A stretch of DNA of 47,374 nt, taken from positions 1-47,374 of the forward strand of contig JAFGXD010000153.1 in assembly GCA_016936815.1 (NCBI GenBank), given 5' to 3'. The position numbers and the translations under genes are program-made. Each line of letters opens with the position of its first letter. The stretch's first letter is position 1. This stretch comes from Bacteroidales bacterium (GTDB lineage: Bacteria; Bacteroidota; Bacteroidia; Bacteroidales; GWF2-38-335). A model generated the notes under the pieces. It saw nothing but the letters and a program-made list of their open reading frames with translations. It was not told where the DNA came from and did no database searches. Of this stretch, positions 24,752 to 34,878 are shown in pieces.

Positions 24752-25705
24752 TTGCCTGTTATTGGCCTATTTTTAGTATTATTAACAAATTGCCGGAAAA
24801 TTGATAGCCCCGTGGCAGGAGCAGAAATGAAACAGCAATACAATAAAGATGGGATAAAGAATAATAATGGCAGACTTGTGTTTGAAAACCGAGAAGCATT
24901 TGATAAGTATATCCAATGGATTTTTGAAAATCAAGATAATTCTGAAATGATTGAAAGCAAAAACGAATTGTTAGATTTTCAGTCAATGTTAAAAATCTAT
25001 GAAGTTGGAATGGCAAAGGATCAGACAAGCCCGGAATTCAAATCCTATATCAAACTCTATCCCAATGTTTTTGAGGCAGTAGAATTCGATAATTCAACAA
25101 TTTACGAATTGCAAGCCCCTAATGTTATTGCCTATATTGCTAACAAGGATGGCGTTTACCAAATAGGGAACACTATTTATAGGATGTCGTTAAATTGTTC
25201 CTATGAAATTACAGATGGTGATGAATCTAAACTTGCTATAGTAGTATCTGCAAATGGAGATGTTAATTTAGAAAATGTTAATGTCAATATGACAAATACA
25301 TCTGAAAAGGGAGAATATGGTTATAGGACTGAATATTTTGATTCCAATCACAGAATTGTTGCAAGATTGAGAGAATTTCAACCTTCAAATTTATGGTATT
25401 ATGAAGCAAGAACTACAGCTCAGAAAAAGAGTTGGGGAATATGGGTTCAGGAAAATATTGCTTGGGTTAGAGTTCAATGGGATGCAGGCTATTTTTACGA
25501 GATGTACAGCCAGGTTAAGATTGATATCGATGCTTATGTTTCTCCAAATGACCTTGATGATATTAAGAGGACATTTGCAATTACTAATAGCAGTTATAAA
25601 ATAGACTTTTCCAGAAGCTTTTGTAAAATAACTCATAAAGGATGCAGACATATGGGAAATAATAATTACGTGACTAAAGAAATTATCACTCCGGATGCAA
25701 TCTAA
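24752..25705 (+). CDS. Putative lipoprotein, first gene of a surface operon; start uncertain
   Basis: A protein of about 317 aa. The hydrophobic start PVIGLFLVLLTNC ends in a lipobox with Cys14 (numbered from the TTG at 24752), so it should be lipidated and surface- or periplasm-located. No ATG exists in frame between the upstream stop at 24671 and this point. Codons just before the TTG encode KSNIKYVIL, a suitable positively charged signal start, so translation may begin further upstream at a non-standard codon. The body is mixed alpha/beta (ENREAFDKYIQWIFENQDN, YELQAPNVIAYIANKDGVYQIGN); the second half is rich in W and Y. The pattern resembles DUF4848-type Bacteroidota proteins, but I am not sure. 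It ends 24 nt before the barrel gene. Confidence 0.7.
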   Translation: MPVIGLFLVLLTNCRKIDSPVAGAEMKQQYNKDGIKNNNGRLVFENREAFDKYIQWIFENQDNSEMIESKNELLDFQSMLKIYEVGMAKDQTSPEFKSYIKLYPNVFEAVEFDNSTIYELQAPNVIAYIANKDGVYQIGNTIYRMSLNCSYEITDGDESKLAIVVSANGDVNLENVNVNMTNTSEKGEYGYRTEYFDSNHRIVARLREFQPSNLWYYEARTTAQKKSWGIWVQENIAWVRVQWDAGYFYEMYSQVKIDIDAYVSPNDLDDIKRTFAITNSSYKIDFSRSFCKITHKGCRHMGNNNYVTKEIITPDAI

Positions 25706-25729
25706 AAACAACAAATAAAAAACAAAAAA

Positions 25730-26287
25730 ATGAAATCAGTAGCCATTATCTTATTAGCCATTTTTCTTGTGCAGTCAAAACTATTTGCACAAAACGAAGA
25801 AAAAAAGTTTGAATTTTTACCACATCAGGCAGGTTTTCAGTATAATATCTTTATAGACGAAATGCTTATTGAAGGGTTTTTAAAAAGAGATATTTATGCT
25901 GTAAGATATGGCTACCGATTTCATAAAAATTTTGTTGTTGGTGGAGAATATTCGGGTTATGTTGCAAAAGGTGAAATGATTGATGGTAGCGCAAATATTT
26001 TCGGAGCTTTTATTAGATATGATTTTATATGTTCTAAGGGATTTGTTCCATTTATTGAAGCACAAGGGTTTTACTCTAATAGCAAATGGTCGCATACTTT
26101 TAATGGTAAAATATATGAATATGGGGCTTCCGGTTTTTCCTCTTACGCCGCCCCAGGCTTCTCACTTTTTCTTTGGAAAAACCGGTTAAGCTTAGATTTG
26201 TATTATAAATTTACTCCATCTAAGGATTTTCGGTTTGTTAACGGTAAACATTCTGTTTTTTCTTATAAATTGAATTTCTATTTTTAG
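25730..26287 (+). CDS. Outer-membrane beta-barrel protein
   Basis: A 185-aa protein with a signal peptide (MKSVAIILLAIFLVQSKLFAQ). The mature part has repeated amphipathic strands (VRYGYRFHKNFVVGGEYSGYV, IFGAFIRYDFI, FVPFIEAQGFYSNS) and a C-terminal aromatic strand YKLNFYF, as in small outer-membrane barrels. No specific substrate is suggested. It is second in an operon with a lipoprotein before it and a DUF4249 lipoprotein 6 nt after it, so it probably forms part of the same surface assembly. Confidence 0.8.
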   Translation: MKSVAIILLAIFLVQSKLFAQNEEKKFEFLPHQAGFQYNIFIDEMLIEGFLKRDIYAVRYGYRFHKNFVVGGEYSGYVAKGEMIDGSANIFGAFIRYDFICSKGFVPFIEAQGFYSNSKWSHTFNGKIYEYGASGFSSYAAPGFSLFLWKNRLSLDLYYKFTPSKDFRFVNGKHSVFSYKLNFYF

Positions 26288-26293
26288 AAAAAA

Positions 26294-27271
26294 ATGAAAA
26301 ATTTGCAAACGAAACAGCAATTCTTTAGTGCCAACAAGAAAACTACCCTATTTCTAATGTTGATATTTTTGCTTTCATGCTCTAAAGAGGTGCTAATAGA
26401 TTTACCGGAGCATAAAACCGAACCTGTTGTTAATTGTATGTTTACTAAGGATAGTATATTTATGGTACATATTTCTAAAACAGCCCCGGTTTTCGACCCA
26501 TTTGGACCAACTGTTACAGAAGCAATCGTTTTGCTTTACGAAAACGGACTGTTTTTCGATTCGCTGGTGGTACAAGACGGACGTTTTTATTCAAGCAAAA
26601 CAGCTTCTTCTAATTGTAATTACAGTATTGAAGTGGTAATGCCAGGCTTCGAAAAACTTTACGCAGAAGATTACTTGTTTACCAGTCCCGATTATTTGTA
26701 TTCCGAAAAAACAGATTCAGTAATGCAAAACGAGGAGGGAACTCACATTTCTCAACTCGAAATTAGCTTTCATGATAACGCAAGTTCTAAAAACTTCTAC
26801 GAATTGGTTTTAATTGCAAATTATTATGAGCTATATCATAAGGATACAGCATCGGAGCATCTTATAATGGATACGGTTTATGTTAGTAGATTGGTTTCAT
26901 TTTACGAAAAAAACGATTTGGTAATAGAAAACGAAGGGCTCTTAAATTTCGAACCCGGAACTTTGGTATTTAGCGACGAGCTTTTTAATGGAACTTCACC
27001 AATTCTTAAAGTAAACTTTTATGAACCTGCTGAATTTAACGGAAGCGATTGGATTCCATTCGAATACGAATTAATTGTTAAACTACGGGCTATTTCCTAT
27101 AATTACTATATGTATAGAAAACAACTAACAAAGCATTATTTTTATAATAATAACGACATTTGGGGAGGAATGGGAGAACCTGTTGCAATGTTTTCGAATA
27201 TTGAAAATGGAAAAGGAATTTTTGCCGGTTTTTCGGAAGTTAGAGATACAATAATCAATAATAATAAGTAA
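26294..27271 (+). CDS. DUF4249-family lipoprotein, partner of a TonB-dependent receptor
   Basis: A 325-aa lipoprotein: the signal TTLFLMLIFLLSCSKE places the lipidated Cys near residue 29. The following DLPEHKTEPVVNCMFTKDSIFMVHISKTAPVFD is the usual DUF4249 opening, with the TEAIVLLYENG strand after it. DUF4249 proteins are normally encoded directly beside FecA-like TonB-dependent receptors in Bacteroidota and are thought to be surface-exposed accessory proteins. Here the stop overlaps the receptor start (TAATG at 27269-27273), so the two are coupled. The transported ligand is unknown. Confidence 0.87.
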   Translation: MKNLQTKQQFFSANKKTTLFLMLIFLLSCSKEVLIDLPEHKTEPVVNCMFTKDSIFMVHISKTAPVFDPFGPTVTEAIVLLYENGLFFDSLVVQDGRFYSSKTASSNCNYSIEVVMPGFEKLYAEDYLFTSPDYLYSEKTDSVMQNEEGTHISQLEISFHDNASSKNFYELVLIANYYELYHKDTASEHLIMDTVYVSRLVSFYEKNDLVIENEGLLNFEPGTLVFSDELFNGTSPILKVNFYEPAEFNGSDWIPFEYELIVKLRAISYNYYMYRKQLTKHYFYNNNDIWGGMGEPVAMFSNIENGKGIFAGFSEVRDTIINNNK

Positions 27272-29658
27272 TGAGGATTTTTCTAATAATACTAGTGTTT
27301 TCATTGTTTGTTGATGGTTTTTCTCAAAACATTACCATCAGCGGTTTTATTGAAGATGCCAACACAGGTGAAAGATTGCCCGGCGCAAATGTTTATGAAA
27401 CAAAAAGCAAAAATGGAACTTCTACCAATGCCTACGGGTTCTTTTCTTTAAAAATTCAGAATGCCGACTCTGCAGCAATTCTGTTTTCATATATTGGTTA
27501 TAGTCCTCAACTATTGGAGTTTAAACCGAAACAAAACATTGAAACTGTAATAAAACTTATTCCGGGGAATTTAATTGAGGAAGTTGTTGTAACAGGAACT
27601 AGAGAGCAAAATTCCGAAAGCAAAACAGAAATGAGTATAGTTTCAATACCAATTAAACAAATACAATTGCTTCCTGCTATAGGTGGAGAATCTGATATTC
27701 TTAAAGCCTTGCAATTAATGCCGGGTGTGCAATCGGGAAACGAGGGTTCGAGCGGATTGTATGTTAGAGGCGGTAGTCCCGACCAAAATCTAATTCTTTT
27801 GGATGATGTTCCTCTTTATTACGTTAATCACCTTGGAGGTTTTGTTTCTATTTTTAATACCGACGCCGTTAGTAATATTAGTCTTTCTAAAGGAGGTTTT
27901 CCGGCTCGCTACGGCAATCGCTTATCTTCAATTTTAGATGTAAGAATGAAAGAAGGTAACATGAAAGAGTTTCATGGTTCGGGAATGTTTGGTATTGTAG
28001 CCTCCAAAATATCTCTTGAAGGTCCTATTAAGAGAGATACAAGCTCCTTTATTGTTTCTTATAGAAGGTTTCTTTACGATTTAATTACCAGACCGCTTAG
28101 TAAAAAACTCAACGATGGCACAGAAATAGGTTACAATTTTTACGACTTCAACCTAAAAATCAATCAAAAAATAAATAAAAACAACAGACTTTTCTTAAGC
28201 CTTTATTCGGGAGACGACAAAATAATGACAAAAAACAATTATGGAGATAAAAGCAATAAAGAATACTACAGTAACACCATGCAATGGGGAAATAATTTGG
28301 CTGCTTTACGTTGGAATCATGTGTTTAATAGAAATTTGTTTAGCAACATTACCGGCACTTACACAAGGTACAGGTTTTTAACATCGTTCGAATCGGTTGA
28401 TAATTATATTAATCAGAGGTTTTCATATAATTTTTTGTCAGGTATTTATGATTTGGGGATTAAGGCTGATTTGGAATACAACGCCGGTGCGAATTACAAA
28501 GTAAAATTTGGATTTTCATCAGTTTACCATCAGTTTAAACCGGGTGTTTCTAGTTTGCAACAAATAGATCAATCGGAGAAAAAAGACACAAGTTTTGGTA
28601 GTTATAACTTGCAGGCCATTGGTAATGGGGTTTATGTGGAAAATATTTTTAATATTGGAAAGAACTTTAATGCAAATATTGGAGGAAGATTATCAACTTA
28701 TGCAATTAGTGATAATACATTTTTCTCGCCGGAACCCAGGGTTTTATTCAACTACGAACTAAAAAGAAATATAAGCCTGAAAGCCTCTTTCGCACAAATG
28801 CAGCAAAACGTACATTTGCTTACCGGTTCAGGAATTGGAATGCCAATGGATTTTTGGGTTCCCGCAACCAACAAAATACATCCTTCAAAATCTAAACAAT
28901 TTGGTTTAGGAATAAAGAAAGTATTGAGCAGCAAAGGATTGGAATTTACCTTAGAGGGTTACTACAAAGACCTAAATAACCTAATTACCTATTCAGAAGC
29001 TTCAACATTTATAGGATCTCAAAGAGATTGGCAAGAAAAAGTTGAAAACAATGGAATTGGAAAATCCTTTGGTGCAGAGTTACTTATTCAAAAGAAATAC
29101 GGAAAAACCACAGGCTGGATTGGATATACCTTGTCGAAAACCACCAGACAATTTCCCGGAATAAACTTAGGCAAGCCATATTTGTACAGATACGACCGAC
29201 CACACGATATTAGCATTGTTGTTTCTCATAAATTGTCTGATAAGATAGATTTTTCGGCCACATGGGTTTATGGCACAGGTAATGCAATATCTTTGCCAAC
29301 CGGAAAATATAGAGCAATAAATGAAGTTCCATATTTTGATGAACAACAAGGTGGGGTTACTGAATATGTTTATGGAGGCGAAATAGACATATACGAAGGA
29401 ATAAACACTTTCAGAATGCGAGATTATCATAGGTTAGATGTTGGAATAAACTTTCATAAGAAAAAGAAATGGGGCGAACGAACTGTAAATTTGAGTATTT
29501 ACAATCTATATGGCAGACAAAACCCGTACTACTATTACTTTGAATCGGGCGCACAGTACGGTAATAATGGGCCAATAGAAGGCACAGAATTCAGAAAACT
29601 AAAGCAGCAAAGCCTTTTCCCATTTATTCCTTCAATCAGCTATAGTTTTAAGTTTTAA
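27271..29658 (+). CDS. TonB-dependent outer-membrane receptor (FecA-like)
   Basis: A 795-aa active transporter of the outer membrane powered by TonB. Order: signal peptide (1-19, ends GFSQ), a carboxypeptidase-regulatory-like domain (about 21-100, ITISGFIEDANTGERLPGANVY), then the plug (about 110-230: IEEVVVTGTREQNSESK, LMPGVQSGNEGSSGLYVRGGSPDQNLILLDDVPLY cited in part) and a 22-strand barrel ending SISYSFKF with the terminal aromatic. It is not a SusC, and no SusD gene is near, so a glycan role is unlikely; iron complexes, peptides or other small ligands are possible. Last of a four-gene operon; it converges on leuS with only 3 nt between stop codons. Confidence 0.92.
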   Translation: MRIFLIILVFSLFVDGFSQNITISGFIEDANTGERLPGANVYETKSKNGTSTNAYGFFSLKIQNADSAAILFSYIGYSPQLLEFKPKQNIETVIKLIPGNLIEEVVVTGTREQNSESKTEMSIVSIPIKQIQLLPAIGGESDILKALQLMPGVQSGNEGSSGLYVRGGSPDQNLILLDDVPLYYVNHLGGFVSIFNTDAVSNISLSKGGFPARYGNRLSSILDVRMKEGNMKEFHGSGMFGIVASKISLEGPIKRDTSSFIVSYRRFLYDLITRPLSKKLNDGTEIGYNFYDFNLKINQKINKNNRLFLSLYSGDDKIMTKNNYGDKSNKEYYSNTMQWGNNLAALRWNHVFNRNLFSNITGTYTRYRFLTSFESVDNYINQRFSYNFLSGIYDLGIKADLEYNAGANYKVKFGFSSVYHQFKPGVSSLQQIDQSEKKDTSFGSYNLQAIGNGVYVENIFNIGKNFNANIGGRLSTYAISDNTFFSPEPRVLFNYELKRNISLKASFAQMQQNVHLLTGSGIGMPMDFWVPATNKIHPSKSKQFGLGIKKVLSSKGLEFTLEGYYKDLNNLITYSEASTFIGSQRDWQEKVENNGIGKSFGAELLIQKKYGKTTGWIGYTLSKTTRQFPGINLGKPYLYRYDRPHDISIVVSHKLSDKIDFSATWVYGTGNAISLPTGKYRAINEVPYFDEQQGGVTEYVYGGEIDIYEGINTFRMRDYHRLDVGINFHKKKKWGERTVNLSIYNLYGRQNPYYYYFESGAQYGNNGPIEGTEFRKLKQQSLFPFIPSISYSFKF

Positions 29659-29661
29659 CCC

Positions 29662-32445
29662 CTAAACCACAATATTTACAATCTTTCCGGGTACAACTAT
29701 AACCTTCTTAGGTGCTTTTCCTTCAAGCCATTTAACAGACCTTTCGTCGGAAATAACCATTTTTTCCATTTCATCTTTTGGCATATCTAATGGCATTTCA
29801 ATTTTAAACCTCATTTTGCCGTTAAAAGAAACCGGATATTCGAAACTGCTTTCAGTAACAAATTCTTCTTTAAATTCAGGGAATTTTGATTTTACTATGC
29901 TTTCTTTATTTCCCAAAGCAGCCCATAATTCCTCGGTAATGTGAGGAGCAAATGGCGATAAAATAATAAGGAAAGGTTCTAAAATTTCCCTTTTGTTGCA
30001 CTTTAAATCGCCTAGCTCGTTCACGCAAATCATAAATGCACTTACCGAAGTGTTAAAGGAAAACTGTTCAATATCTCTAGAAATTTTCTTTATTGTTTTA
30101 TGAAGAATTTTTAACTCGGCTTTTTCTGCTACATTGTTGTTTACCAGCAAGTTTCCATCCTGGTCGTAAAACAACCTCCATGTTTTTCTAAAAAATTTGA
30201 ATACACCGTCAATTCCGTTTGTATCCCAGGGTTTTGACTGTTCCAAAGGACCAAGAAACATTTCGTACATTCGTAGAGTATCGGCTCCGTATTGCTCCAC
30301 AATATCGTCGGGGTTAACAACATTGTATTTCGATTTGGACATTTTTTCTACTTCCCAGCCGCATTTGTATTCACCGTTTTCGTTTAGAATAAATTCGGCT
30401 TTTTCGTTGCCTGTAAGTTTTTTGAAAGCATCTAAATCTAAAATATCGTTGGAAACTATGTTTAAGTCAACATGAATTGCTGAACATTCGTAATTATCTT
30501 TTTGTTCTAGACTAACATATTTGCCTGTTCCATTTATTCTATAAACAAAATTAGACCTTCCCTGAATCATTCCCTGATTTATAAGCTTTTTGAAAGGTTC
30601 TTTTTCGCAAACCAGACCCATATCGTAAAGAAATTTATTCCAATATCTTGAATAAACTAAGTGACCTGTTGCATGTTCGGTTCCTCCAATGTATAAATCC
30701 ACATTTCTCCAGTATTCGTTGGCTTGTTTGGAAACTAAAGCCTTATCGTTTTTGGGATCCATGTAACGGTAATAATAAGCCGAAGAACCCGCAAAGCCCG
30801 GCATAGTGCTAAGTTCGTAAGAATAACCATCTTTTGTTTTCCAGTTTTCTGCTCTTCCCAAAGGAGGCTGTCCGTCTTCTGTTGGTAAAAATTTATCAAC
30901 CTCCGGAAGTTCCAAAGGCAATTCGTTTTCGTTTATTGGATAAGGAATTCCATCTTTAAAATACAAAGGAAAAGGCTCTCCCCAATATCTTTGTCGGCTA
31001 AAAATGGCATCTCGCAAACGGAAGTTTATTTTTCTTTTTCCAATGCCTTTTTTCTCTATTTCACCAATGGCAGCGGCAATTGCATCTTTAACATCCATTC
31101 CGTTTAAAAAGCCTGAATTAACCATAAAGCCTTCTTTTGCATCGAATGAGTCGTCCCAAGAGCTTGTGTCGCTTGGTTCTTTTCCCTTTTCTACCACAAC
31201 CTGAGGAATAGGAAGTTCGAAATGCCTTGCGAATCTAAAATCTCTGGAATCGTGACCGGGAACAGCCATAATAGCACCTGTTCCGTAACCTGCTAAAACA
31301 TAATCGGCTACATATACCGGAATTTCGGCATTTGTAAAAGGATTAATTGCATAAGCACCTGTAAACTCTCCTGAAACCTTTTTTACATCGGCCATGCGGT
31401 CGCGTTCGGAACGTTTTTTTGTTTCCTCAAGGTAGTTTTCCACAGCTTGTTTGCATTCGACAGTTGTAATTTGCTGAACATAAGCCGATTCTGGAGCAAG
31501 AACCATAAAACTAACACCAAAAGTAGTATCGGGACGGGTAGTAAAAATTTCAAGAACTACATCAGAATTTTTTATCTTAAAAAGCATTTCTGCACCTTGC
31601 GAACGACCAATCCAGTTTCTTTGAATTTCCTTTAGAGAATCGGACCATTCAAGATTTTCCATATCGTCGAGCAGTCTTTGTGCATAAGCAGAAATTCTAA
31701 GGCTCCATTGTTTCATTTCCTTTTGAACAACAGGATGACCGCCACGTTCCGAAAGACCGTTAACAACCTCATCGTTAGCTAGAACCGTGCCTAAGGCAGG
31801 ACACCAGTTTACCATAGTATCGGCCAAATATGCCAAACGGTAATTTAAAAGAATTTCCTCTTTTTGTTTTTCCGAAAAACCTTTCCAATCTTCGGCAGTA
31901 AAAGCGGAGGTCTCGTTACAAGCCGCGTTAACAGATTTATTTCCTTCTTTGGCGAAAATTTCAATAAGTTTTTCAATTGGTTCGGCTTTATCTGATGTTT
32001 TGTTGTACCAATGTTTAAACATCTGTAAAAAAGCCCATTGAGTCCATTTGTAATAGCTTGGCTCGCAGGTTCTAACTTCCCTGTCCCAGTCGTAAGAAAA
32101 GCCAATTTTGTCTAGTTGTTCTCTGTATCTTTTAATATTGTTTTCGGTTGTAACAGCGGGGTGCTGACCGGTTTGAATAGCGTACTGTTCGGCAGGAAGT
32201 CCAAAAGCATCGTAACCCATTGGATGCAGAACATTAAAACCATTCAGGCGTTTGTATCTGGAATAAATATCGGAAGCAATGTAACCAAGAGGGTGACCAA
32301 CATGCAATCCTGCTCCGGATGGATACGGAAACATATCGAGAACGTAGAATTTTGGCAAGTTCTCATCAATTTCCACCTTATAAGTTTTGTTTTCCTTCCA
32401 GAATTTTTGCCATTTCTGTTCTATTTCCCTGAAATTGTATTCCAT
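29662..32445 (-). CDS. leuS: Leucyl-tRNA synthetase
   Basis: A 927-aa class I synthetase that charges tRNA-Leu and edits errors. The HIGH signature appears as HVGH at 48-51 ([13 protein letters not shown]), the editing domain has TTRPDTTFG, and KMSKS is at 701-705. Length is at the upper end for bacteria, as usual in Bacteroidota. The ATG at 32445 begins the conserved [16 protein letters not shown]; an upstream in-frame start would add a lysine-rich stretch lacking homology. A full promoter lies at 32482-32512. It is a housekeeping gene and appears intact, which shows the window is chromosomal. Confidence 0.97.
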   Translation of the reverse strand: MEYNFREIEQKWQKFWKENKTYKVEIDENLPKFYVLDMFPYPSGAGLHVGHPLGYIASDIYSRYKRLNGFNVLHPMGYDAFGLPAEQYAIQTGQHPAVTTENNIKRYREQLDKIGFSYDWDREVRTCEPSYYKWTQWAFLQMFKHWYNKTSDKAEPIEKLIEIFAKEGNKSVNAACNETSAFTAEDWKGFSEKQKEEILLNYRLAYLADTMVNWCPALGTVLANDEVVNGLSERGGHPVVQKEMKQWSLRISAYAQRLLDDMENLEWSDSLKEIQRNWIGRSQGAEMLFKIKNSDVVLEIFTTRPDTTFGVSFMVLAPESAYVQQITTVECKQAVENYLEETKKRSERDRMADVKKVSGEFTGAYAINPFTNAEIPVYVADYVLAGYGTGAIMAVPGHDSRDFRFARHFELPIPQVVVEKGKEPSDTSSWDDSFDAKEGFMVNSGFLNGMDVKDAIAAAIGEIEKKGIGKRKINFRLRDAIFSRQRYWGEPFPLYFKDGIPYPINENELPLELPEVDKFLPTEDGQPPLGRAENWKTKDGYSYELSTMPGFAGSSAYYYRYMDPKNDKALVSKQANEYWRNVDLYIGGTEHATGHLVYSRYWNKFLYDMGLVCEKEPFKKLINQGMIQGRSNFVYRINGTGKYVSLEQKDNYECSAIHVDLNIVSNDILDLDAFKKLTGNEKAEFILNENGEYKCGWEVEKMSKSKYNVVNPDDIVEQYGADTLRMYEMFLGPLEQSKPWDTNGIDGVFKFFRKTWRLFYDQDGNLLVNNNVAEKAELKILHKTIKKISRDIEQFSFNTSVSAFMICVNELGDLKCNKREILEPFLIILSPFAPHITEELWAALGNKESIVKSKFPEFKEEFVTESSFEYPVSFNGKMRFKIEMPLDMPKDEMEKMVISDERSVKWLEGKAPKKVIVVPGKIVNIVV

Positions 32446-32481
32446 TTTTTTCAATTTTTTTTTGAATATTTTAAAAGTCTG

Positions 32482-32512
32482 CAAATTTAATATTTAGTTT
32501 TGAAGCAGCAAA
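32482..32512 (-). promoter_or_regulatory. Promoter of leuS
   Basis: On the minus strand TTTG (32509-32512) and TAAATTTG (32482-32489) are spaced 19 nt. Transcription should start about 30 nt before the ATG at 32445. Confidence 0.65.
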
Positions 32513-32597
32513 ACCACAAACTTTTGCCTAAATTTGTATGATTTTTACGACCGATTGTTTTTTCGGTTTAATGTATGTTTCTTATAAATAACAGATT

Positions 32598-33734
32598 ATG
32601 AAAGTATTTTTTATTTCCGCATTTTTATTTTTAACAGCAGTAATTACTCCCTTCCGGGGAATGGCTTTTCAGAACTTAACAAACAATACCGAAAAGAACA
32701 GTATTTCAATTGTTGCAATTAAAGATTCTATAGATATTATTCAAGATTCTGTAAAAACTGACAGAACCATTAAGATAGTTGGCGTAGGCGATTTAATGAT
32801 TGGAACAAATTTTCCCAACAGCAGTCATCTTCCTCCCAACGATGGAAAGGATATTTTGGTTCCGGCTCATAAGTATTTACAGCCTGCCGATGTAGCCTTT
32901 GGAAATCTTGAAGGAGGAATATTAACCGGAGCAGGGCATGTAAAAAGCTGTAAGAATCCAGCCATTTGTTATGCTTTTAAAACACCCGATCATTATGTAG
33001 ATTATTACAAAACTGCTGGTTTTGATGTGTTGAGTATTGCAAACAATCATGTTGGTGATTTTGGAGAACCGGGAAGGAAAAACACTGTAAAAGTGCTAAC
33101 GGAGGCAGGAATAAATTTTGCAGGATTAGTAGATTATCCTTTCACTATTTTCGAAAAAGACAGCATTACATACGGATTTTGCGCTTTTGCACCTAATACC
33201 GGCACTGTAAAAATTCACGACTACGAAGGAGCTAAGAAAATTGTAAGTCATTTAGATTCACTTTGCGACATTGTAATAGTTTCTTTTCACGGAGGTGCAG
33301 AAGGTTCGAAATACAACAGAATAACCCGAAAGCAGGAAACATTTTTGGGTGAAAATCGCGGTAATCCTTATGAATTTGCCCGTGTGGTAATAGATGCCGG
33401 AGCCGATGTGGTATTTGGTCACGGTCCCCACGTTGCCAGAGCAATAGATATTTACAAAGACAGATTTATTGCATACAGCATGGGAAATTTTGCAACTTAC
33501 AGCCGTTTTAATCTTTCCGGTGTTAACGGTTTAGCACCATTATTGGAAGTTGAAGTAAACGAAAAAGGAGAATTTATTAAAGGAATGATTCGTTCTTTTA
33601 AGCAAATTGGCGAGGGTGGTCCTCAAGCCGATAGCAACAATACCGCTGCAAAAGAGATTAAGAAGCTTACCCTTCTCGATATTCCCGAGGCACAGCTTTC
33701 AATAAGCGATGAAGGAGAAATTACAAGGAAGTAG
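32598..33734 (+). CDS. CapA-family metallophosphatase-like protein
   Basis: A 378-aa exported protein with an N-terminal signal (about 1-25). The core (about 55-340) is the CapA/PgsA-type calcineurin-like fold: IVGVGDLMIGTNFP, AFGNLEGGI, DVLSIANNHVGDFG near 140-155, VSFHGGAEG and VVFGHGPHVARAIDIY, the metal-binding Asp/Asn/His residues. CapA family members act in poly-gamma-glutamate capsules, but most Bacteroidota homologues stand alone and their role is not known. No other capsule gene is nearby. It is monocistronic, divergent from leuS, and followed by a probable terminator. Confidence 0.88.
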   Translation: MKVFFISAFLFLTAVITPFRGMAFQNLTNNTEKNSISIVAIKDSIDIIQDSVKTDRTIKIVGVGDLMIGTNFPNSSHLPPNDGKDILVPAHKYLQPADVAFGNLEGGILTGAGHVKSCKNPAICYAFKTPDHYVDYYKTAGFDVLSIANNHVGDFGEPGRKNTVKVLTEAGINFAGLVDYPFTIFEKDSITYGFCAFAPNTGTVKIHDYEGAKKIVSHLDSLCDIVIVSFHGGAEGSKYNRITRKQETFLGENRGNPYEFARVVIDAGADVVFGHGPHVARAIDIYKDRFIAYSMGNFATYSRFNLSGVNGLAPLLEVEVNEKGEFIKGMIRSFKQIGEGGPQADSNNTAAKEIKKLTLLDIPEAQLSISDEGEITRK

Positions 33735-33735
33735 G

Positions 33736-33770
33736 TTTAGTTTTGTTGCCTGCGACTAAATATTTTTTTT
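33736..33770 (+). terminator. Probable terminator after the CapA-family gene
   Basis: TTTAGT (33736-33741) and ACTAAA (33755-33760) form a stem with possible inner GTTGC/GCGAC pairing, followed by TA and eight T residues (33763-33770). Confidence 0.55.
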
Positions 33771-33839
33771 ATCCGTTTATCACCAATTAACCCAAGACAT
33801 TTTTCATAAATTCACCGCTTAATTCAAAATGTAATTTTT

Positions 33840-33862
33840 AAAGCATTGAATGCCAATACTTT
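33840..33862. promoter_or_regulatory. Inverted repeat, possible operator of the TAC module
   Basis: AAAGCATTG and CAATACTTT are inverted copies with one mismatch around AATGC. The site lies 63 bp upstream of the toxin gene start, where the HTH antitoxin could bind. No clear -33/-7 pair is visible beside it. Confidence 0.4.
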
Positions 33863-33924
33863 GATTTGTTTTTGAAATTATTTAACTTAAAAGTGAAATA
33901 TTAACTTGCATAATTCAATTATAA

Positions 33925-34461
33925 ATGAATATATTTGCAGTAGAAATATGGTATGATGAAGGAAAAATTTGCACATTTTATACTGTCCGTTGGATTTCGG
34001 AGGATAACAATTCACAATCGGAAACTGACAGGTTCTTTGATTCATATACAATGTCTGAGAATAAACTAGAGGAAAAAGCAATGCAACTGTTTAGATTGAT
34101 AACTGAGTGTATTGGCAACAGATATGGAGCGACAGATGACTTTTTTGACAGATTTGTTAATAAGGCACAAGAATTGCCGCCAAAACCAAAAGTATGGGTA
34201 GAAGAAATAAAGGATTTAGGTATAAATTTTCCACTTCGGTTGTTCTGCTATCGTGTATCGGAACAAATTGTTATTCTTTTTAATGGAGGAATCAAAGAAT
34301 CTCAAGCAACACAAGAAAGTAAATATTTAAGTATGAAATTTTATGAAGCACAAACTTTCGTCAAAAAGATTGAAGATGCACTACATTCGGGAATGATTCA
34401 AATTTCTGAAAATGAAAGGTATTTGCAAAACTTTGATGGAACAACAGAAATTATTCTATAA
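33925..34461 (+). CDS. Probable HigB-like toxin of a TAC module
   Basis: A 178-aa protein. The N-terminus is VEIWYDEGKICTFYTVRWIS; the central part has FFDRFVNKAQELPPKPK and the C-terminal half (about 95-155) has FPLRLFCYRVSEQIVILFNGGIKE followed by SMKFYEAQTFVKKIEDAL, a pattern of the RelE/HigB (Gp49-like) ribosome-dependent mRNase fold: a beta sheet with basic residues and a terminal helix. It is larger than typical HigB (about 90-120 aa). It is the first of three tightly linked genes, 3 nt before an HTH antitoxin. The toxin call rests on fold-like pattern plus context; catalytic residues cannot be assigned with confidence. Confidence 0.65.
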   Translation: MNIFAVEIWYDEGKICTFYTVRWISEDNNSQSETDRFFDSYTMSENKLEEKAMQLFRLITECIGNRYGATDDFFDRFVNKAQELPPKPKVWVEEIKDLGINFPLRLFCYRVSEQIVILFNGGIKESQATQESKYLSMKFYEAQTFVKKIEDALHSGMIQISENERYLQNFDGTTEIIL

Positions 34462-34464
34462 AAT

Positions 34465-34878
34465 ATGAGAAGCAAAACTGTAGATAGGTTAATGAAGAAC
34501 ACAACGAAGGATTTAGAAATCTTCGTTGATTTGTATGCCGACCTTGTGGTTCGCATAAACCAGCTATTAAGGGAAAAAAATATTACCAAATTGAAACTGG
34601 CTGAAAAACTCGACAAGAAACCATCTGAAATTTCAAAATGGCTAAGTGGGGAACACAACTTTACCCTTAGATCTTTAGCAAAAATATCTGCTGAACTAGG
34701 AGAACCATTATTAGAAGTTCCCAAGCGAGAGGCAAAGATAGAATTTATAGAAGATGGTTTTATGTGCAGGATTCACACATTTATAAGTTACAAAAAAATT
34801 GATACAAAAACGACTACTATGGTTTGGCAAATGGCTGAAGAAACAGAGTCTTATAATGAATTAAACAATGCAGGATAA
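34465..34878 (+). CDS. HTH antitoxin of a TAC module (HigA-like) with C-terminal extension
   Basis: A 137-aa Xre-type DNA-binding protein. The HTH spans about 28-82 (INQLLREKNITKLKLAEKLD, SEISKWLSGEHNFTLRSLAKISAELG cited in part). It then has a 50-residue tail with VWQMAEETESYNEL. In chaperone-controlled antitoxins a C-terminal chaperone-addiction segment makes stability depend on SecB-like binding, and this tail is a candidate. It follows the toxin gene by 3 nt and overlaps the SecB-like gene by 11 nt. The toxin-first, antitoxin-second order is that of higBA loci. An alternative ATG at codon 10 would remove only a short leader. Confidence 0.8.
   Translation: MRSKTVDRLMKNTTKDLEIFVDLYADLVVRINQLLREKNITKLKLAEKLDKKPSEISKWLSGEHNFTLRSLAKISAELGEPLLEVPKREAKIEFIEDGFMCRIHTFISYKKIDTKTTTMVWQMAEETESYNELNNAG

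Noticed and set aside
26294-29658. Reading the DUF4249/receptor pair as SusD/SusC
   Set aside because: The lipoprotein lacks SusD features and the receptor is of the FecA-like type; the pair is better described as DUF4249 plus TonB-dependent receptor.
29656-29664. Unusual 3-nt gap between convergent receptor and leuS genes
   Set aside because: Tight convergent ends are common enough in compact chromosomes; no special structure was seen.
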